In this document: in pieces, positions 1 through 6,687 of the stretch | How positions within the stretch are numbered: the first letter of the stretch is position 1 | How the letters are laid out: every line of letters starts with the position of its first letter | Assembly (NCBI GenBank): GCA_024278645.1 | Contig: JAJRST010000314.1 | Location: 1-7,835 of the forward strand | From: a bacterium | Lineage (GTDB): Bacteria > Zhuqueibacterota > Zhuqueibacteria > Residuimicrobiales > Krinioviventaceae | DNA: 7,835 nt | Direction of reading: 5' to 3' | The notes under the pieces: model-generated | What the model saw: the letters and a program-made list of their open reading frames with translations, nothing else | The model's database searches: none | Told to the model about the DNA's origin: nothing | Translations under genes and position numbers: made by a program

Positions 1-845
1 ACCGAGTGTTTCAATAAAAAACGATTGTTGAAAAAGTTCGCGGAAATGCGTGGCTGTTGCACAGCAGCCGGAGCTTCCGCGGTCTCCGTCGGCTTCTCGG
101 CGGCGCTTATCGTTGTTTCCTCGGCTGGCGGCGGCGCCGGCGTCTCGGCTTTTTTCTCCTGCTCTATCGGTTCGGCAGGTTTGACGCTTTCGACTTTTGT
201 TTCCTCCACCGGCGGCGGCTTGACCACAGGCGTTGCGACAACCGGCGCGGCGGCTTTTTTTTCAACGGGCTTTGAGGCGACGGCAACTCCCAGGTCTTGC
301 GGTCTGATTTTCATATAGCCGAGCCGTTGCCCTTTTAAAAAAACGACTTTGTGCACCACCGCCGGGTAGCCCGGGGCGATAGCGGCGACATAGATTTCCG
401 AGATCGACTTTTGCTTCGGCATGATGGTCAACTGGTAGTCCTTTTTGGCGGTGACCAGCGCCTCGGAGATGACCGCCTCGTCAGCGTAAAAAGTGAATTG
501 CTTGCTGGTGCGATTTTCGACAATGACGGTGTACTCGGCGCTTGTCGGCGGGATGATGTAAAGCGTGTCGGCCCCGGCGACGTCGGCCGGGATGACTCGC
601 GGCGAATAAATGAACTGATCGTCTTTTTCCGGGATGATGATGACAAAATCATTGGCGGCGGGGTTAAAAGTGTACAAGCCGGCGGCGTTTGGTCTCAGCA
701 CTGTTTGCGGACGCGACGCCAGCCGCACCGTCAAATGGTCGGGGATGCTGCCGATCTCTGTAATAATTCGACCGGATTTGGCCGTTGCTGCGATAGTGCA
801 AAAGAGCAGTAAAATAATGAAATGAATAAATTTATTGTTTTTCAT
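1..845 (-). CDS. Secreted protein with Pro/Glu/Lys-rich linker, unrecognised; C-terminus beyond the window
   Basis: An open frame starts at the ATG at 843-845 and runs 281 codons without a stop to the left edge, so the gene is incomplete at its 3' end. Residues 1-22 look like a Sec signal peptide: a short polar start, a run of Ile/Leu/Phe, then Ala-Thr-Ala before Lys23. The Cys at 16 does not sit in a good lipobox. Residues about 24-185 look like one or two small beta-rich domains. Residues about 190-265 form a low-complexity linker of Pro, Ala, Val, Glu, Lys and Thr, of the kind that spans periplasm or spaces envelope domains. After 266 a non-repetitive sequence begins and is cut off. The start lies 11 bases after the stop of the upstream gene, so the two are probably co-transcribed; there is no strong Shine-Dalgarno. 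I do not recognise the family. The frame, signal peptide and linker are seen directly; an envelope role is inferred. Confidence 0.8.
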   Translation of the reverse strand, partial: MKNNKFIHFIILLLFCTIAATAKSGRIITEIGSIPDHLTVRLASRPQTVLRPNAAGLYTFNPAANDFVIIIPEKDDQFIYSPRVIPADVAGADTLYIIPPTSAEYTVIVENRTSKQFTFYADEAVISEALVTAKKDYQLTIMPKQKSISEIYVAAIAPGYPAVVHKVVFLKGQRLGYMKIRPQDLGVAVASKPVEKKAAAPVVATPVVKPPPVEETKVESVKPAEPIEQEKKAETPAPPPAEETTISAAEKPTETAEAPAAVQQPRISANFFNNRFLLKHS

Positions 846-856
846 GGTTTTTCAGC

Positions 857-2425
857 TTATTTATTGGTCAGCGAATCTATTTCACCACTCACCATGTCAA
901 GCCACGGCTCGTCGGCCAGCCACTCCCAGGTCCAGCGATTTCCAATGACCTCTTGCATCATGTTAAAAAGCGATAATTGCTGATCCGTGGTCGGCCAGTT
1001 CTGTTCGGAGCACTGGTGCCGCTGGGCTTTTAACGCCAGCGAGCGTCTGATGATGGCGCGTAAAATTTCCTTGTCGCGGATGTTGAGCGTCGCCTCGCCC
1101 AAACGATTGGCGTCGCCCGACCAGAAGGTCATCAGGCGCTTGTATAATTCCATGCAGGTCAACGGCTCGATCTCCGACAGAAATGCCTCCAGATTGACGG
1201 TTGACGGTTCGACCACCCGCACATTGGCGTTTCTGACGACCCGGCTGTCGAAATAGGCGAGGGCGTCGACCTGGGGCGCCAGGGCGCTGCAAAAATCGGC
1301 AAATCGTTGGACGGCGACATCATGGACAATGCCCGTTTCGATAAAGTCCTGATAGATAAAGAGATATTTTTCGATGATATCGACTAGCGACGCCTGGTCG
1401 GTGATGTATAGAAATTTGTCGTCATTTGCATCCGCATTGCAGTTTCGCACCAGGATGGGTTCAAATTCCACGCCCCCCAAAGAGGCGAAGGAGAGAACGA
1501 AATCGGCAAAAACATCGTTCTTTTCGCTAAAAGTTGCCGGCAAGAGGAAAACCGTGCACCGGGTCGCATCCTTGATCGCTTCGGCAAAAGCGTAGCGTTG
1601 GTTTTTGAGACGATCGGAATACCAGGAAAAGGCGTTGAAGGTTGGCGCTTCAAAGACATAGTCTTCGCGCAGTGTTTGCAGTTTTTCAGGCGTGAGAATG
1701 TTGACATGCCGTGTCAAACCGGCCAGTTCTTCCATGGTGCGTCCGACAAAGTCGCCAAGCTGCCGCTCGTCGCCGCCGTTTCGGGCTGTCGGATAGGAAA
1801 GCAATAGCTGCGGCGCTTTTGCGTAGGCGCTGAAGACCAGGTGCGGTTTCGGCGATTCCGGCGCCATAACGTTGTAAAACAATATTTTGGTTTTGATAAA
1901 CTCGCGGTCGGTAATGATTTTATGAAATGAAAAATCAATTTCGTCGCCGCGTACCTTTCCCTTGCGCAATGACTTTGTCAGATGGATGTTTTTTATAAAG
2001 GATTTTTCCCGATGAAACAGCGCCGAATCCACAAGGCTCGCCGTGTTTTCGATGCCGAGGATGTGAACCCCTTTTTTCTTGAATTTGACGGTCAGGCCGT
2101 TATGGCGCACTTTTTTGGGCAGCGGTTTGCGGCTGTCGTCGAGGTAGACGTTGATTTTGGCCAGTTCGGTGGGTGACAGGGACTTCCCGGATGTGATGTG
2201 CTGCACCGAGATCAGCAGTTCCGGCGGTGAAAATGCTTGTTGCACGATTTGAAAAGCAACTGTGGCCAGAATGAACGCCGCAACCGGAAGAATGACGGCT
2301 TTGAAAAACAGGTTCAAAAACACACGAAGAGGCCCTTTGTCCTCTTCTCTCAGGTAAACCTTGTTCTGAGATTCCAAGTTGATCTCATATTTCGGTTTTA
2401 CAAATCTGCGTTCGCGTCGCCCCAA
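857..2425 (-). CDS. Single-pass membrane-anchored protein of unknown function, TTG start
   Basis: A 522-residue open frame. Residues 1-37 are basic and polar, then a hydrophobic stretch at about 38-62 makes one likely transmembrane anchor. By the positive-inside rule the N-terminus would be cytoplasmic and the rest (about 63-522) periplasmic. The large domain is mixed in composition with few low-complexity stretches; a Lys/Arg-rich part lies at about 98-160, and a Trp-rich segment at about 498-508 sits close to the C-terminus. I recognise no catalytic motif. The start codon is TTG (2423-2425). It is preferred because a strong Shine-Dalgarno sits 7 bases upstream and I find no in-frame ATG or GTG just upstream. 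The secreted-protein gene follows after 11 bases on the same strand, which makes a two-gene operon and a shared envelope job plausible. Function is not assigned. Confidence 0.85.
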   Translation of the reverse strand: MGRRERRFVKPKYEINLESQNKVYLREEDKGPLRVFLNLFFKAVILPVAAFILATVAFQIVQQAFSPPELLISVQHITSGKSLSPTELAKINVYLDDSRKPLPKKVRHNGLTVKFKKKGVHILGIENTASLVDSALFHREKSFIKNIHLTKSLRKGKVRGDEIDFSFHKIITDREFIKTKILFYNVMAPESPKPHLVFSAYAKAPQLLLSYPTARNGGDERQLGDFVGRTMEELAGLTRHVNILTPEKLQTLREDYVFEAPTFNAFSWYSDRLKNQRYAFAEAIKDATRCTVFLLPATFSEKNDVFADFVLSFASLGGVEFEPILVRNCNADANDDKFLYITDQASLVDIIEKYLFIYQDFIETGIVHDVAVQRFADFCSALAPQVDALAYFDSRVVRNANVRVVEPSTVNLEAFLSEIEPLTCMELYKRLMTFWSGDANRLGEATLNIRDKEILRAIIRRSLALKAQRHQCSEQNWPTTDQQLSLFNMMQEVIGNRWTWEWLADEPWLDMVSGEIDSLTNK

Positions 2426-2432
2426 AAACGAA

Positions 2433-2439
2433 TCCTCCC
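2433..2439 (-). promoter_or_regulatory. Strong Shine-Dalgarno that fixes a TTG start
   Basis: Read on the minus strand this is GGGAGGA, followed by 7 bases and then TTG at 2425. The match to the anti-Shine-Dalgarno core GGAGG is perfect and the spacing is normal, so it decides the start of the 522-residue gene. Confidence 0.75.
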
Positions 2440-2522
2440 ACCTAATGGTTGGAATGATTGATAAAATTCAATTTATAGTTAAAAGAACATGGTAAAATGT
2501 CGGCATATTCCCCGTGAGGTTG

Positions 2523-2549
2523 TGCCGCCCCGCGGCTCAACGGGCGGCA
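2523..2549 (-). terminator. GC-rich hairpin, possible terminator without U-tract
   Basis: An inverted repeat with perfect 8-base arms, TGCCGCCC (2523-2530) and GGGCGGCA (2542-2549), and an 11-base loop. It begins 19 bases after the stop of the deoxyhypusine-synthase-like gene and lies before the next minus-strand gene. No run of T follows it on the minus strand, so it is not a textbook intrinsic terminator. It could be a transcript-end stabiliser or a small interspersed repeat. Confidence 0.35.
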
Positions 2550-2568
2550 ATTCCCAATCAAACCCGGG

Positions 2569-3669
2569 TTATGATGTCAACTCTTGATATAAATTGATCA
2601 AAAAAGCCCTGTTGTCGCCGGCCACGTAGCGCACCTCGCCGCCCATGCGGTAAAAGCTTTTCAGAAAACGGAAATAGTAATCCGGCGATTCCTTGGGCGG
2701 CTCGCCCTGCGACCAGTCCCAGGTCGATTCCTGCAGGTCATTGACAATTAAAAAGTGATCGTGAGTGATCGGTTCGCCGTTTTGCAGTTTCAGGTTGTTG
2801 GCAAAGGAGATGGATTTTTCAAACACCTGCGGCGCCATGATCGCCGAACCGACGGAGAGAAAAACGCCGTGCGTCAAATTGTGCACCGAATGGACCATGA
2901 TCTTGAAATCCGTATGCGCGCCGCGGCCAAGAGCGGCTCCATTGGCAAAGGGGTTGTTGTAAATGATGTCATAGCCGATGCCCGGATGAATCGTCGCCGG
3001 GACGTTCAGTCGATAAGCGGCGCCGAACACGGAATACTTTTTCGTCGGATGCTGTATGTGCCATTCGCCGGCGGAGAGGTTGAATTTGCGAATGGTGCGC
3101 AGCAGCTCCGCTTTGGCGCTCATCAAGTCGTCGCCGTCCGGCAAGGCGTCGCGGATATCCTCGGCCAATGACGCCGGCTGCGGAATGACCAGCTCTTCTT
3201 CTTCGATGAGCGCGCCAAGCGATTCACCGTAGCCCATGCCCCTGGTGGCGCCGACCTGGATGGCGAGGTTTATATATTTGCCGGTCTCTTCCCAGGTTCC
3301 GAACTGTCCCTTGGGCACGTTGGCGCGCACATCTTCTTCCGAACGGCCGAGCCAGGAAAACTCCCAGTCATGAATGCCGCAGGCGCCGTTGCCGGCGATG
3401 TGAGTGATCCAGCCCTCTTCCATCAAGCGAATGACCACCGGCGCCAGACCGTTTTTTATCAGATGCGCGCCAAAGGCCAGGATGACAGAGGCCTTGTTTT
3501 CACGCGCGTGGCGAATGCGCTGTGCGCTCTCCTTGATTTTTTCTTCCATGCCGCCGCAGTCCATGGGAGCATCGGGATCGACGGCGATCTCTTTTATTTT
3601 ACTTTTACTTTTTCTTTCAGCCACCGGAAAGACTTTGATCTGTTCCGGTTCAATTTTGGGGAATGGCAT
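2569..3669 (-). CDS. Deoxyhypusine synthase-like protein (diverged active site)
   Basis: 366 residues, complete, ATG at 3667-3669 with AGGAAG a few bases upstream. Residues 61-101 read like the first conserved block of deoxyhypusine synthases: hydrophobic strand, Leu-Ile-x-x-Gly (70-74), helix, hydrophobic strand, then a Gly-rich turn and Asp (92-101). Residues 212-236 (a Tyr-Ser-Val-Phe helix, then Ile-His-Pro-Gly-Ile-Gly-Tyr-Asp) and 254-294 (helix, strand, Gly, helix with Asn-Asn-Leu) follow the same order as the later blocks. Those enzymes use NAD to move the aminobutyl group of spermidine onto a lysine, or in the homospermidine synthases derived from them, onto putrescine. The conserved C-terminal block around the catalytic lysine is not recognisable here; Lys337 in Phe-Leu-Lys is only a positional candidate. 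So family membership is fairly likely but the reaction is open. Length matches the family (about 310-370). It stands alone, with its own promoter. Confidence 0.7.
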   Translation of the reverse strand: MPFPKIEPEQIKVFPVAERKSKSKIKEIAVDPDAPMDCGGMEEKIKESAQRIRHARENKASVILAFGAHLIKNGLAPVVIRLMEEGWITHIAGNGACGIHDWEFSWLGRSEEDVRANVPKGQFGTWEETGKYINLAIQVGATRGMGYGESLGALIEEEELVIPQPASLAEDIRDALPDGDDLMSAKAELLRTIRKFNLSAGEWHIQHPTKKYSVFGAAYRLNVPATIHPGIGYDIIYNNPFANGAALGRGAHTDFKIMVHSVHNLTHGVFLSVGSAIMAPQVFEKSISFANNLKLQNGEPITHDHFLIVNDLQESTWDWSQGEPPKESPDYYFRFLKSFYRMGGEVRYVAGDNRAFLINLYQELTS

Positions 3670-3697
3670 ATGCGACTTCCTTGTTTTTTATGAGTTG

Positions 3698-3728
3698 CAA
3701 AGTTAGCGATTTTTAAGATTCATTCAAA
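3698..3728 (-). promoter_or_regulatory. Bacteroidota-type promoter (TTTG-N19-TAACTTTG)
   Basis: On the minus strand TTTG (complement of 3725-3728) is followed by exactly 19 bases and then TAACTTTG (complement of 3698-3705). This fits the -33/-7 consensus TTTG and TAnnTTTG of the Bacteroidota primary sigma factor. Transcription would start near 3690-3692, giving a leader of about 20-25 bases that contains the AGGAAG Shine-Dalgarno before the ATG at 3669. Confidence 0.65.
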
Positions 3729-3770
3729 AACAATTTTAGCGTCATTCATTCCATATCGCGAAAAATTGTT
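3729..3770. repeat. Long inverted repeat between two divergent genes, possible operator
   Basis: AACAATTTT (3729-3737) and AAAATTGTT (3762-3770) are perfect 9-base inverted arms. Inside them GCG (3739-3741) and CGC (3757-3759) also pair, so the dyad extends to 12 pairs with a small asymmetric internal loop. It lies just upstream of the -33 box of the minus-strand gene and just before the candidate promoter of the plus-strand gene. It would therefore be outside both transcripts, which favours a protein-binding site over an RNA hairpin. A+T-rich DNA gives such dyads by chance more often, so this is moderate evidence. Confidence 0.4.
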
Positions 3771-3771
3771 A

Positions 3772-3779
3772 TATGTTTG
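3772..3779 (+). promoter_or_regulatory. Candidate -7 box for the beta-helix gene
   Basis: TATGTTTG fits the TAnnTTTG form of the FCB -7 element and lies about 80 bases before the start at 3859. No TTTG or TTG is found at the right distance upstream, so only half of the expected promoter is present. Confidence 0.25.
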
Positions 3780-3858
3780 TCGGCAAAAATTATTACATTC
3801 TGCTGATTTAATTCATTTTTGTATTTAGAGACGTTTCAATGAAATGGGCTGCTTGAAA

Positions 3859-6231
3859 ATGAAAAAAATATTCTATCTTTTCTGCCTGTCCTTTGCGGCA
3901 ACCCTGGCCTCCTTTTCCGCGACTTTTGTGGTCAGAAACACGAATGACGCCGGCGACGACTCGTTTCGCGCAGCGCTGCAAGCGGCGAACGCCAACCCCG
4001 GCGCCGATGTCATTGAATTTGCCATTCTCCCCACCGATCCCAATTATGATCACACGGAAGGATACTGGACAATCGAAGTGCAATCCACTCTGCCGACGGT
4101 GACCGACGACAGTTTGACCATTGACGGTTTTTCGCAGCACGTCATGAATCCCGAGGCGCCGCCGGATATGCCGCTGGTTGTTATCACCGGCTATGGCATG
4201 ACCCAGGAAAGCCACGGCCTGTTGTTTTGGGGCGCCTACAATTCCATCAACAGCGTGTGCATCGGCGGCTTTCGCGGCCCGGCTATCTGGATAAAGGGAC
4301 AGTATGCGCATGACAACTCGATTGAGGGATGTTTCCTCGGCGTCTACCCGGACGGCGTTACGGGCATGTATGATCCCGATAACCCGCAGATGGGCGTCGA
4401 TTCCAGCAGGGGGGTGTTTGTTTCAAACGGCGCTTACAATAACACCATCGGCGGCACGCAAGATTACATGCGCAACATTATATGCAACATGTACGCCGAG
4501 GCCATTCTCATCGAGGAATCCGACGGCAATGTGGTTCAGGGCAATTATATCGGCGTGGCCAAGGACGGCGTGACGCCGCTTGGAAACGGCTGGATCGATG
4601 TGCCGCGTTACAATATTGAAGAACGCAAGCTGATGCGCTACCCCGGCGTGCACCTGGCGACCGGGAGTTCGTCCAACAGAATCGGCGGGTTCTCCGCCGG
4701 CGAACGCAATGTGATATGCGCCAGCGGGCGGGCGGGCATTCGCATCGAGGGGGACGGTACCGAGTCTAATATTATTGCGGGCAATTATCTCGGCGTCGGC
4801 GCCGACGGCCGGGCGCATAATAATCTCGGCAACGCCGAGGCCGGCCTGAAAATCCAGCGCGGCGCCCGCTACAATACTATCGGCGGCGAGGAAGAGGGCG
4901 CCGCCAACGTCATCGCCGGCAACGGCTCCAGCGGACTGCAAATTCGCGAGGATGTCAGTTACAACACCATCGCCGGCAACCTCATCGGCGTTGCCGGGGA
5001 TGGCGCCACGCTGGCCCCCAATGCGCACAACGGCATCTACATTTTCGGGCAATCGGATAAAGGGTTTCCGCAACATAATGAAATCGGGCCGGGCAATGTC
5101 ATCATCGCCAACGGCGCGGAAGACGCCGATCAATCCTACGGCTACACCTGGGCGGCGGTGCGCATGGACAGCGCCGGCACGGCGTTCAACTCGGTGTTCG
5201 GCAACTGGCTGGGCACGAACAAGACGGGCGATCTCGGCAGCGAGTTCAATTCCGGCGTCATCCTCGGCGGCGGCGCGCATGACAACGTCATCGGCCCGGA
5301 AAACACCATCGCCAACAACAAAAAATACGGCGTCTGGATTCGCCAGGGGGGAACGATCCAAAATAAAATTACCGCCAATTCCTACGCCAACAACGAGAGG
5401 CTGCATATATTTTTGAGCGACGGCGGCAACACCATGCTGGAAGCGCCGAAGAACCTGTTCGTCGATGCGAACAGCGTCTTCGGAAACTGCGTGCCGCTGG
5501 GCAAGGTGGAGCTGTATATCGATGACGGTCAGACATTCGTCGATTCCGTTTTCGCCGACGCCAACGGCGATTTTATCTGGAACGGCCAAACCAATGACGC
5601 CGTTTTCCTGGCCACGGTTACGGATCCGGCGGGCAACAGCAGCGAGTTTTCCGCCTCCGTAGGGGTGCCGGTGGAGCTTTCCGCTTTCCGGGCGCGTCCC
5701 GCAACGGGCGGCGTACTGCTCACCTGGAGGACGGAGACGGAGACCAACAACCTGGGCTTTTATCTGCAACGGGGGCCGGATTTTCGCGACATCGTTTTTA
5801 TCCCCGGCCACGGGACGACGGCGAGTCCGAACGACTATTCGTATTTCGATAAAGCGGCCGGCGACGAGGCCTCTTACCGTCTGCGCCAGGTCGACTTTGA
5901 CGGCGCGACGAGCTTTTCCGAGATTGTCGCCGTGAGCATGAGCGCGCCGCAACAAACGGCGCTGCATCCGCCGTATCCCAATCCTTTTAACGGCGAAACG
6001 GCGATGCTGTTGAACCTGGTCGAGGGCGCCGAGGTTGTCGTCGAGGTGTTTAATATTCGCGGCGAAAAAATCGCCGATCTCCACCGTGGCAGGCTGGAGT
6101 CGGGATCGCATCGCCTGGTGTGGAACGGCGCCTCCGTGTCCGGGGAATCGTCGCCGAGCGGACTTTACCTCATCCGTGCAAGCATCGACGGAACGAAGGT
6201 GATGCAGCAAAAGGCAATGTATGTGCGCTAG
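3859..6231 (+). CDS. Secreted beta-helix repeat protein with T9SS C-terminal sorting domain
   Basis: Starting at ATG 3859 the protein has 790 residues. An in-frame ATG at 3844 adds five; 3859 is preferred because it gives a classic Met-Lys-Lys signal peptide (1 to about 17-21). Neither start has a good Shine-Dalgarno. Residues 26-55 match the common opening of such adhesin-like proteins (Thr-Asn-Asp, Ser-Phe-Arg-x-Ala, Ala-Asn-x-Asn-Pro-Gly-Ala-Asp). About 115-535 is a right-handed beta-helix with Asn/Gly/Ile-rich turns. About 543-600 is an Ig-like segment ending Asp-Pro-Ala-Gly-Asn-Ser. About 604-695 begins Val-Glu-Leu-Ser-Ala-Phe, a module typical just before T9SS tails. Residues 703-790 are the type A sorting domain: YPNPFN at 706-711, a Trp-Asn-Gly turn, Ser-Gly-Leu-Tyr, and a closing basic strand. 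That domain directs export through the type IX system to the surface or medium, where it is usually cleaved. The helix may bind or cleave a polysaccharide, or act as an adhesin; no catalytic set was identified. The gene stands alone. Confidence 0.9.
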   Translation: MKKIFYLFCLSFAATLASFSATFVVRNTNDAGDDSFRAALQAANANPGADVIEFAILPTDPNYDHTEGYWTIEVQSTLPTVTDDSLTIDGFSQHVMNPEAPPDMPLVVITGYGMTQESHGLLFWGAYNSINSVCIGGFRGPAIWIKGQYAHDNSIEGCFLGVYPDGVTGMYDPDNPQMGVDSSRGVFVSNGAYNNTIGGTQDYMRNIICNMYAEAILIEESDGNVVQGNYIGVAKDGVTPLGNGWIDVPRYNIEERKLMRYPGVHLATGSSSNRIGGFSAGERNVICASGRAGIRIEGDGTESNIIAGNYLGVGADGRAHNNLGNAEAGLKIQRGARYNTIGGEEEGAANVIAGNGSSGLQIREDVSYNTIAGNLIGVAGDGATLAPNAHNGIYIFGQSDKGFPQHNEIGPGNVIIANGAEDADQSYGYTWAAVRMDSAGTAFNSVFGNWLGTNKTGDLGSEFNSGVILGGGAHDNVIGPENTIANNKKYGVWIRQGGTIQNKITANSYANNERLHIFLSDGGNTMLEAPKNLFVDANSVFGNCVPLGKVELYIDDGQTFVDSVFADANGDFIWNGQTNDAVFLATVTDPAGNSSEFSASVGVPVELSAFRARPATGGVLLTWRTETETNNLGFYLQRGPDFRDIVFIPGHGTTASPNDYSYFDKAAGDEASYRLRQVDFDGATSFSEIVAVSMSAPQQTALHPPYPNPFNGETAMLLNLVEGAEVVVEVFNIRGEKIADLHRGRLESGSHRLVWNGASVSGESSPSGLYLIRASIDGTKVMQQKAMYVR
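4312..5319 (+). repeat. Tandem two-motif coding repeats of the beta-helix
   Basis: Two short motifs alternate in the protein (numbered from the Met at 3859). Motif A, roughly Asn-x-Ile-x-Gly-Asn-x-Ile-Gly-Val-x-x-Asp-Gly, occurs at 152-166, 224-237, 304-317, 369-382 and 444-457. Motif B, roughly Asn-x-Ile-Gly-Gly followed by Asn-Val-Ile-x-x-Asn-Gly, begins near 193, 272, 338, 406 and 474. Spacing is about 65-80 residues, which is about three helix coils per unit. The first and last copies are the most degenerate. Confidence 0.7.
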
Positions 6232-6452
6232 CTTTTTTGACAAAATGTCAACTGTTCGGCATTGAAGGCGTCGGGTGGCAAAACAATTTTGGGCGCTATG
6301 TTTAAAAAAATATTAGTGCAGAAAACGTCTTTAAAAAGTTTGATAATGTCGTAAGGGGTTTGCTGCTCTTGCTTTCGAATCTTGTGGTTTTGCCCGTAAT
6401 AGTTTTGCCTCAAAAAATTCATCGGCCATGCTATTCGAGGCTTGATTAGCAT
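6228..6452 (-). pseudogene. Possible C-terminal remnant of an integrase-type transposase
   Basis: A 74-codon minus-strand frame, open for another 12 codons upstream without a start. Residues about 17-38 have the pattern Asn-Tyr-Tyr ... His-Lys-Ile-Arg-Lys ... Thr-Pro-Tyr-Asp-Ile-Ile, and Leu-Pro-Pro follows at 58-60. This is reminiscent of the tail of DDE (rve-type) transposases, where a Tyr-Asn ... His ... Thr-Pro block precedes a Leu-Pro-Pro segment. The catalytic domain is absent, no upstream partner frame is evident, and no terminal inverted repeats were found. Its stop overlaps the stop of the beta-helix gene on the other strand. It may simply be a chance frame. Confidence 0.3.
6237..6251. 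repeat. Perfect palindrome TTGACA-AAA-TGTCAA
   Basis: Six-base inverted arms around a three-base spacer, just after the stop of the beta-helix gene. A T-run precedes it on the plus strand but none follows it on either strand, so it is not a standard terminator. The form (two half-sites, short spacer) would suit a dimeric regulator, but no promoter lies nearby. Confidence 0.35.
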
Positions 6453-6676
6453 TGCTTTCTTGTCGATAATTTCATATTTTCCCGCTTCTCATTTGCTTGC
6501 TATGTGTCCTTTCTGATAATTCAAATTCGCAACGACTCCGGCGTCATGGTGATAAAAACGATCGATATTTCCGTCTTTTTTGCAATCTTGCCGTTATTGG
6601 GTCGATTTGTTTTATCCGTTCGGCGCAGAATTCGGGTTAACTGTTTTATACGGACATTTGATATGCAGACTGGTAT
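6453..6676. other. A+T-rich leader region of the cotransporter gene, no gene seen
   Basis: This is the right-hand part of the 456-base stretch between the beta-helix gene and the cotransporter. I see no convincing gene, tRNA or other structured RNA in it. A GTG-initiated 63-codon frame overlaps the cotransporter start but has no Shine-Dalgarno and a composition typical of chance. No clear TTTG-N19-TAnnTTTG promoter was found; the nearest candidate is a weak TTAACT / TATGCA pair close to 6660. The promoter of the cotransporter is presumably here but cannot be placed. Confidence 0.4.
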
Positions 6677-6682
6677 AAGGAG
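6677..6682 (+). promoter_or_regulatory. Shine-Dalgarno of the cotransporter gene
   Basis: AAGGAG followed by AATAA and ATG at 6688. The match and the 5-base spacing are good and fix the start of the cotransporter. Confidence 0.75.
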
Positions 6683-6687
6683 AATAA

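Noticed and set aside
351..812. A 153-codon plus-strand frame opposite the secreted protein
   Set aside because: The minus-strand frame has a signal peptide, a sensible domain and linker order and an operon partner; this one is rich in Arg, Asp and Gly with no motif.
3808..4311. A 167-codon minus-strand frame over the divergent region and the start of the beta-helix gene
   Set aside because: It would run through the intergenic dyad region into a well supported gene on the other strand, with shadow-like composition.
6231..6238. A T-run right after the beta-helix stop as an intrinsic terminator
   Set aside because: No stable stem precedes the T-run; the nearby palindrome follows it, so the order is wrong for a terminator.
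4423..6243. A 606-codon open frame antisense to the beta-helix gene
   Set aside because: It lies opposite a gene with signal peptide, repeats and sorting domain. Its composition (Ala, Arg, Val, Gly, Asp) and lack of any domain are what G+C-rich codons give on the opposite strand.
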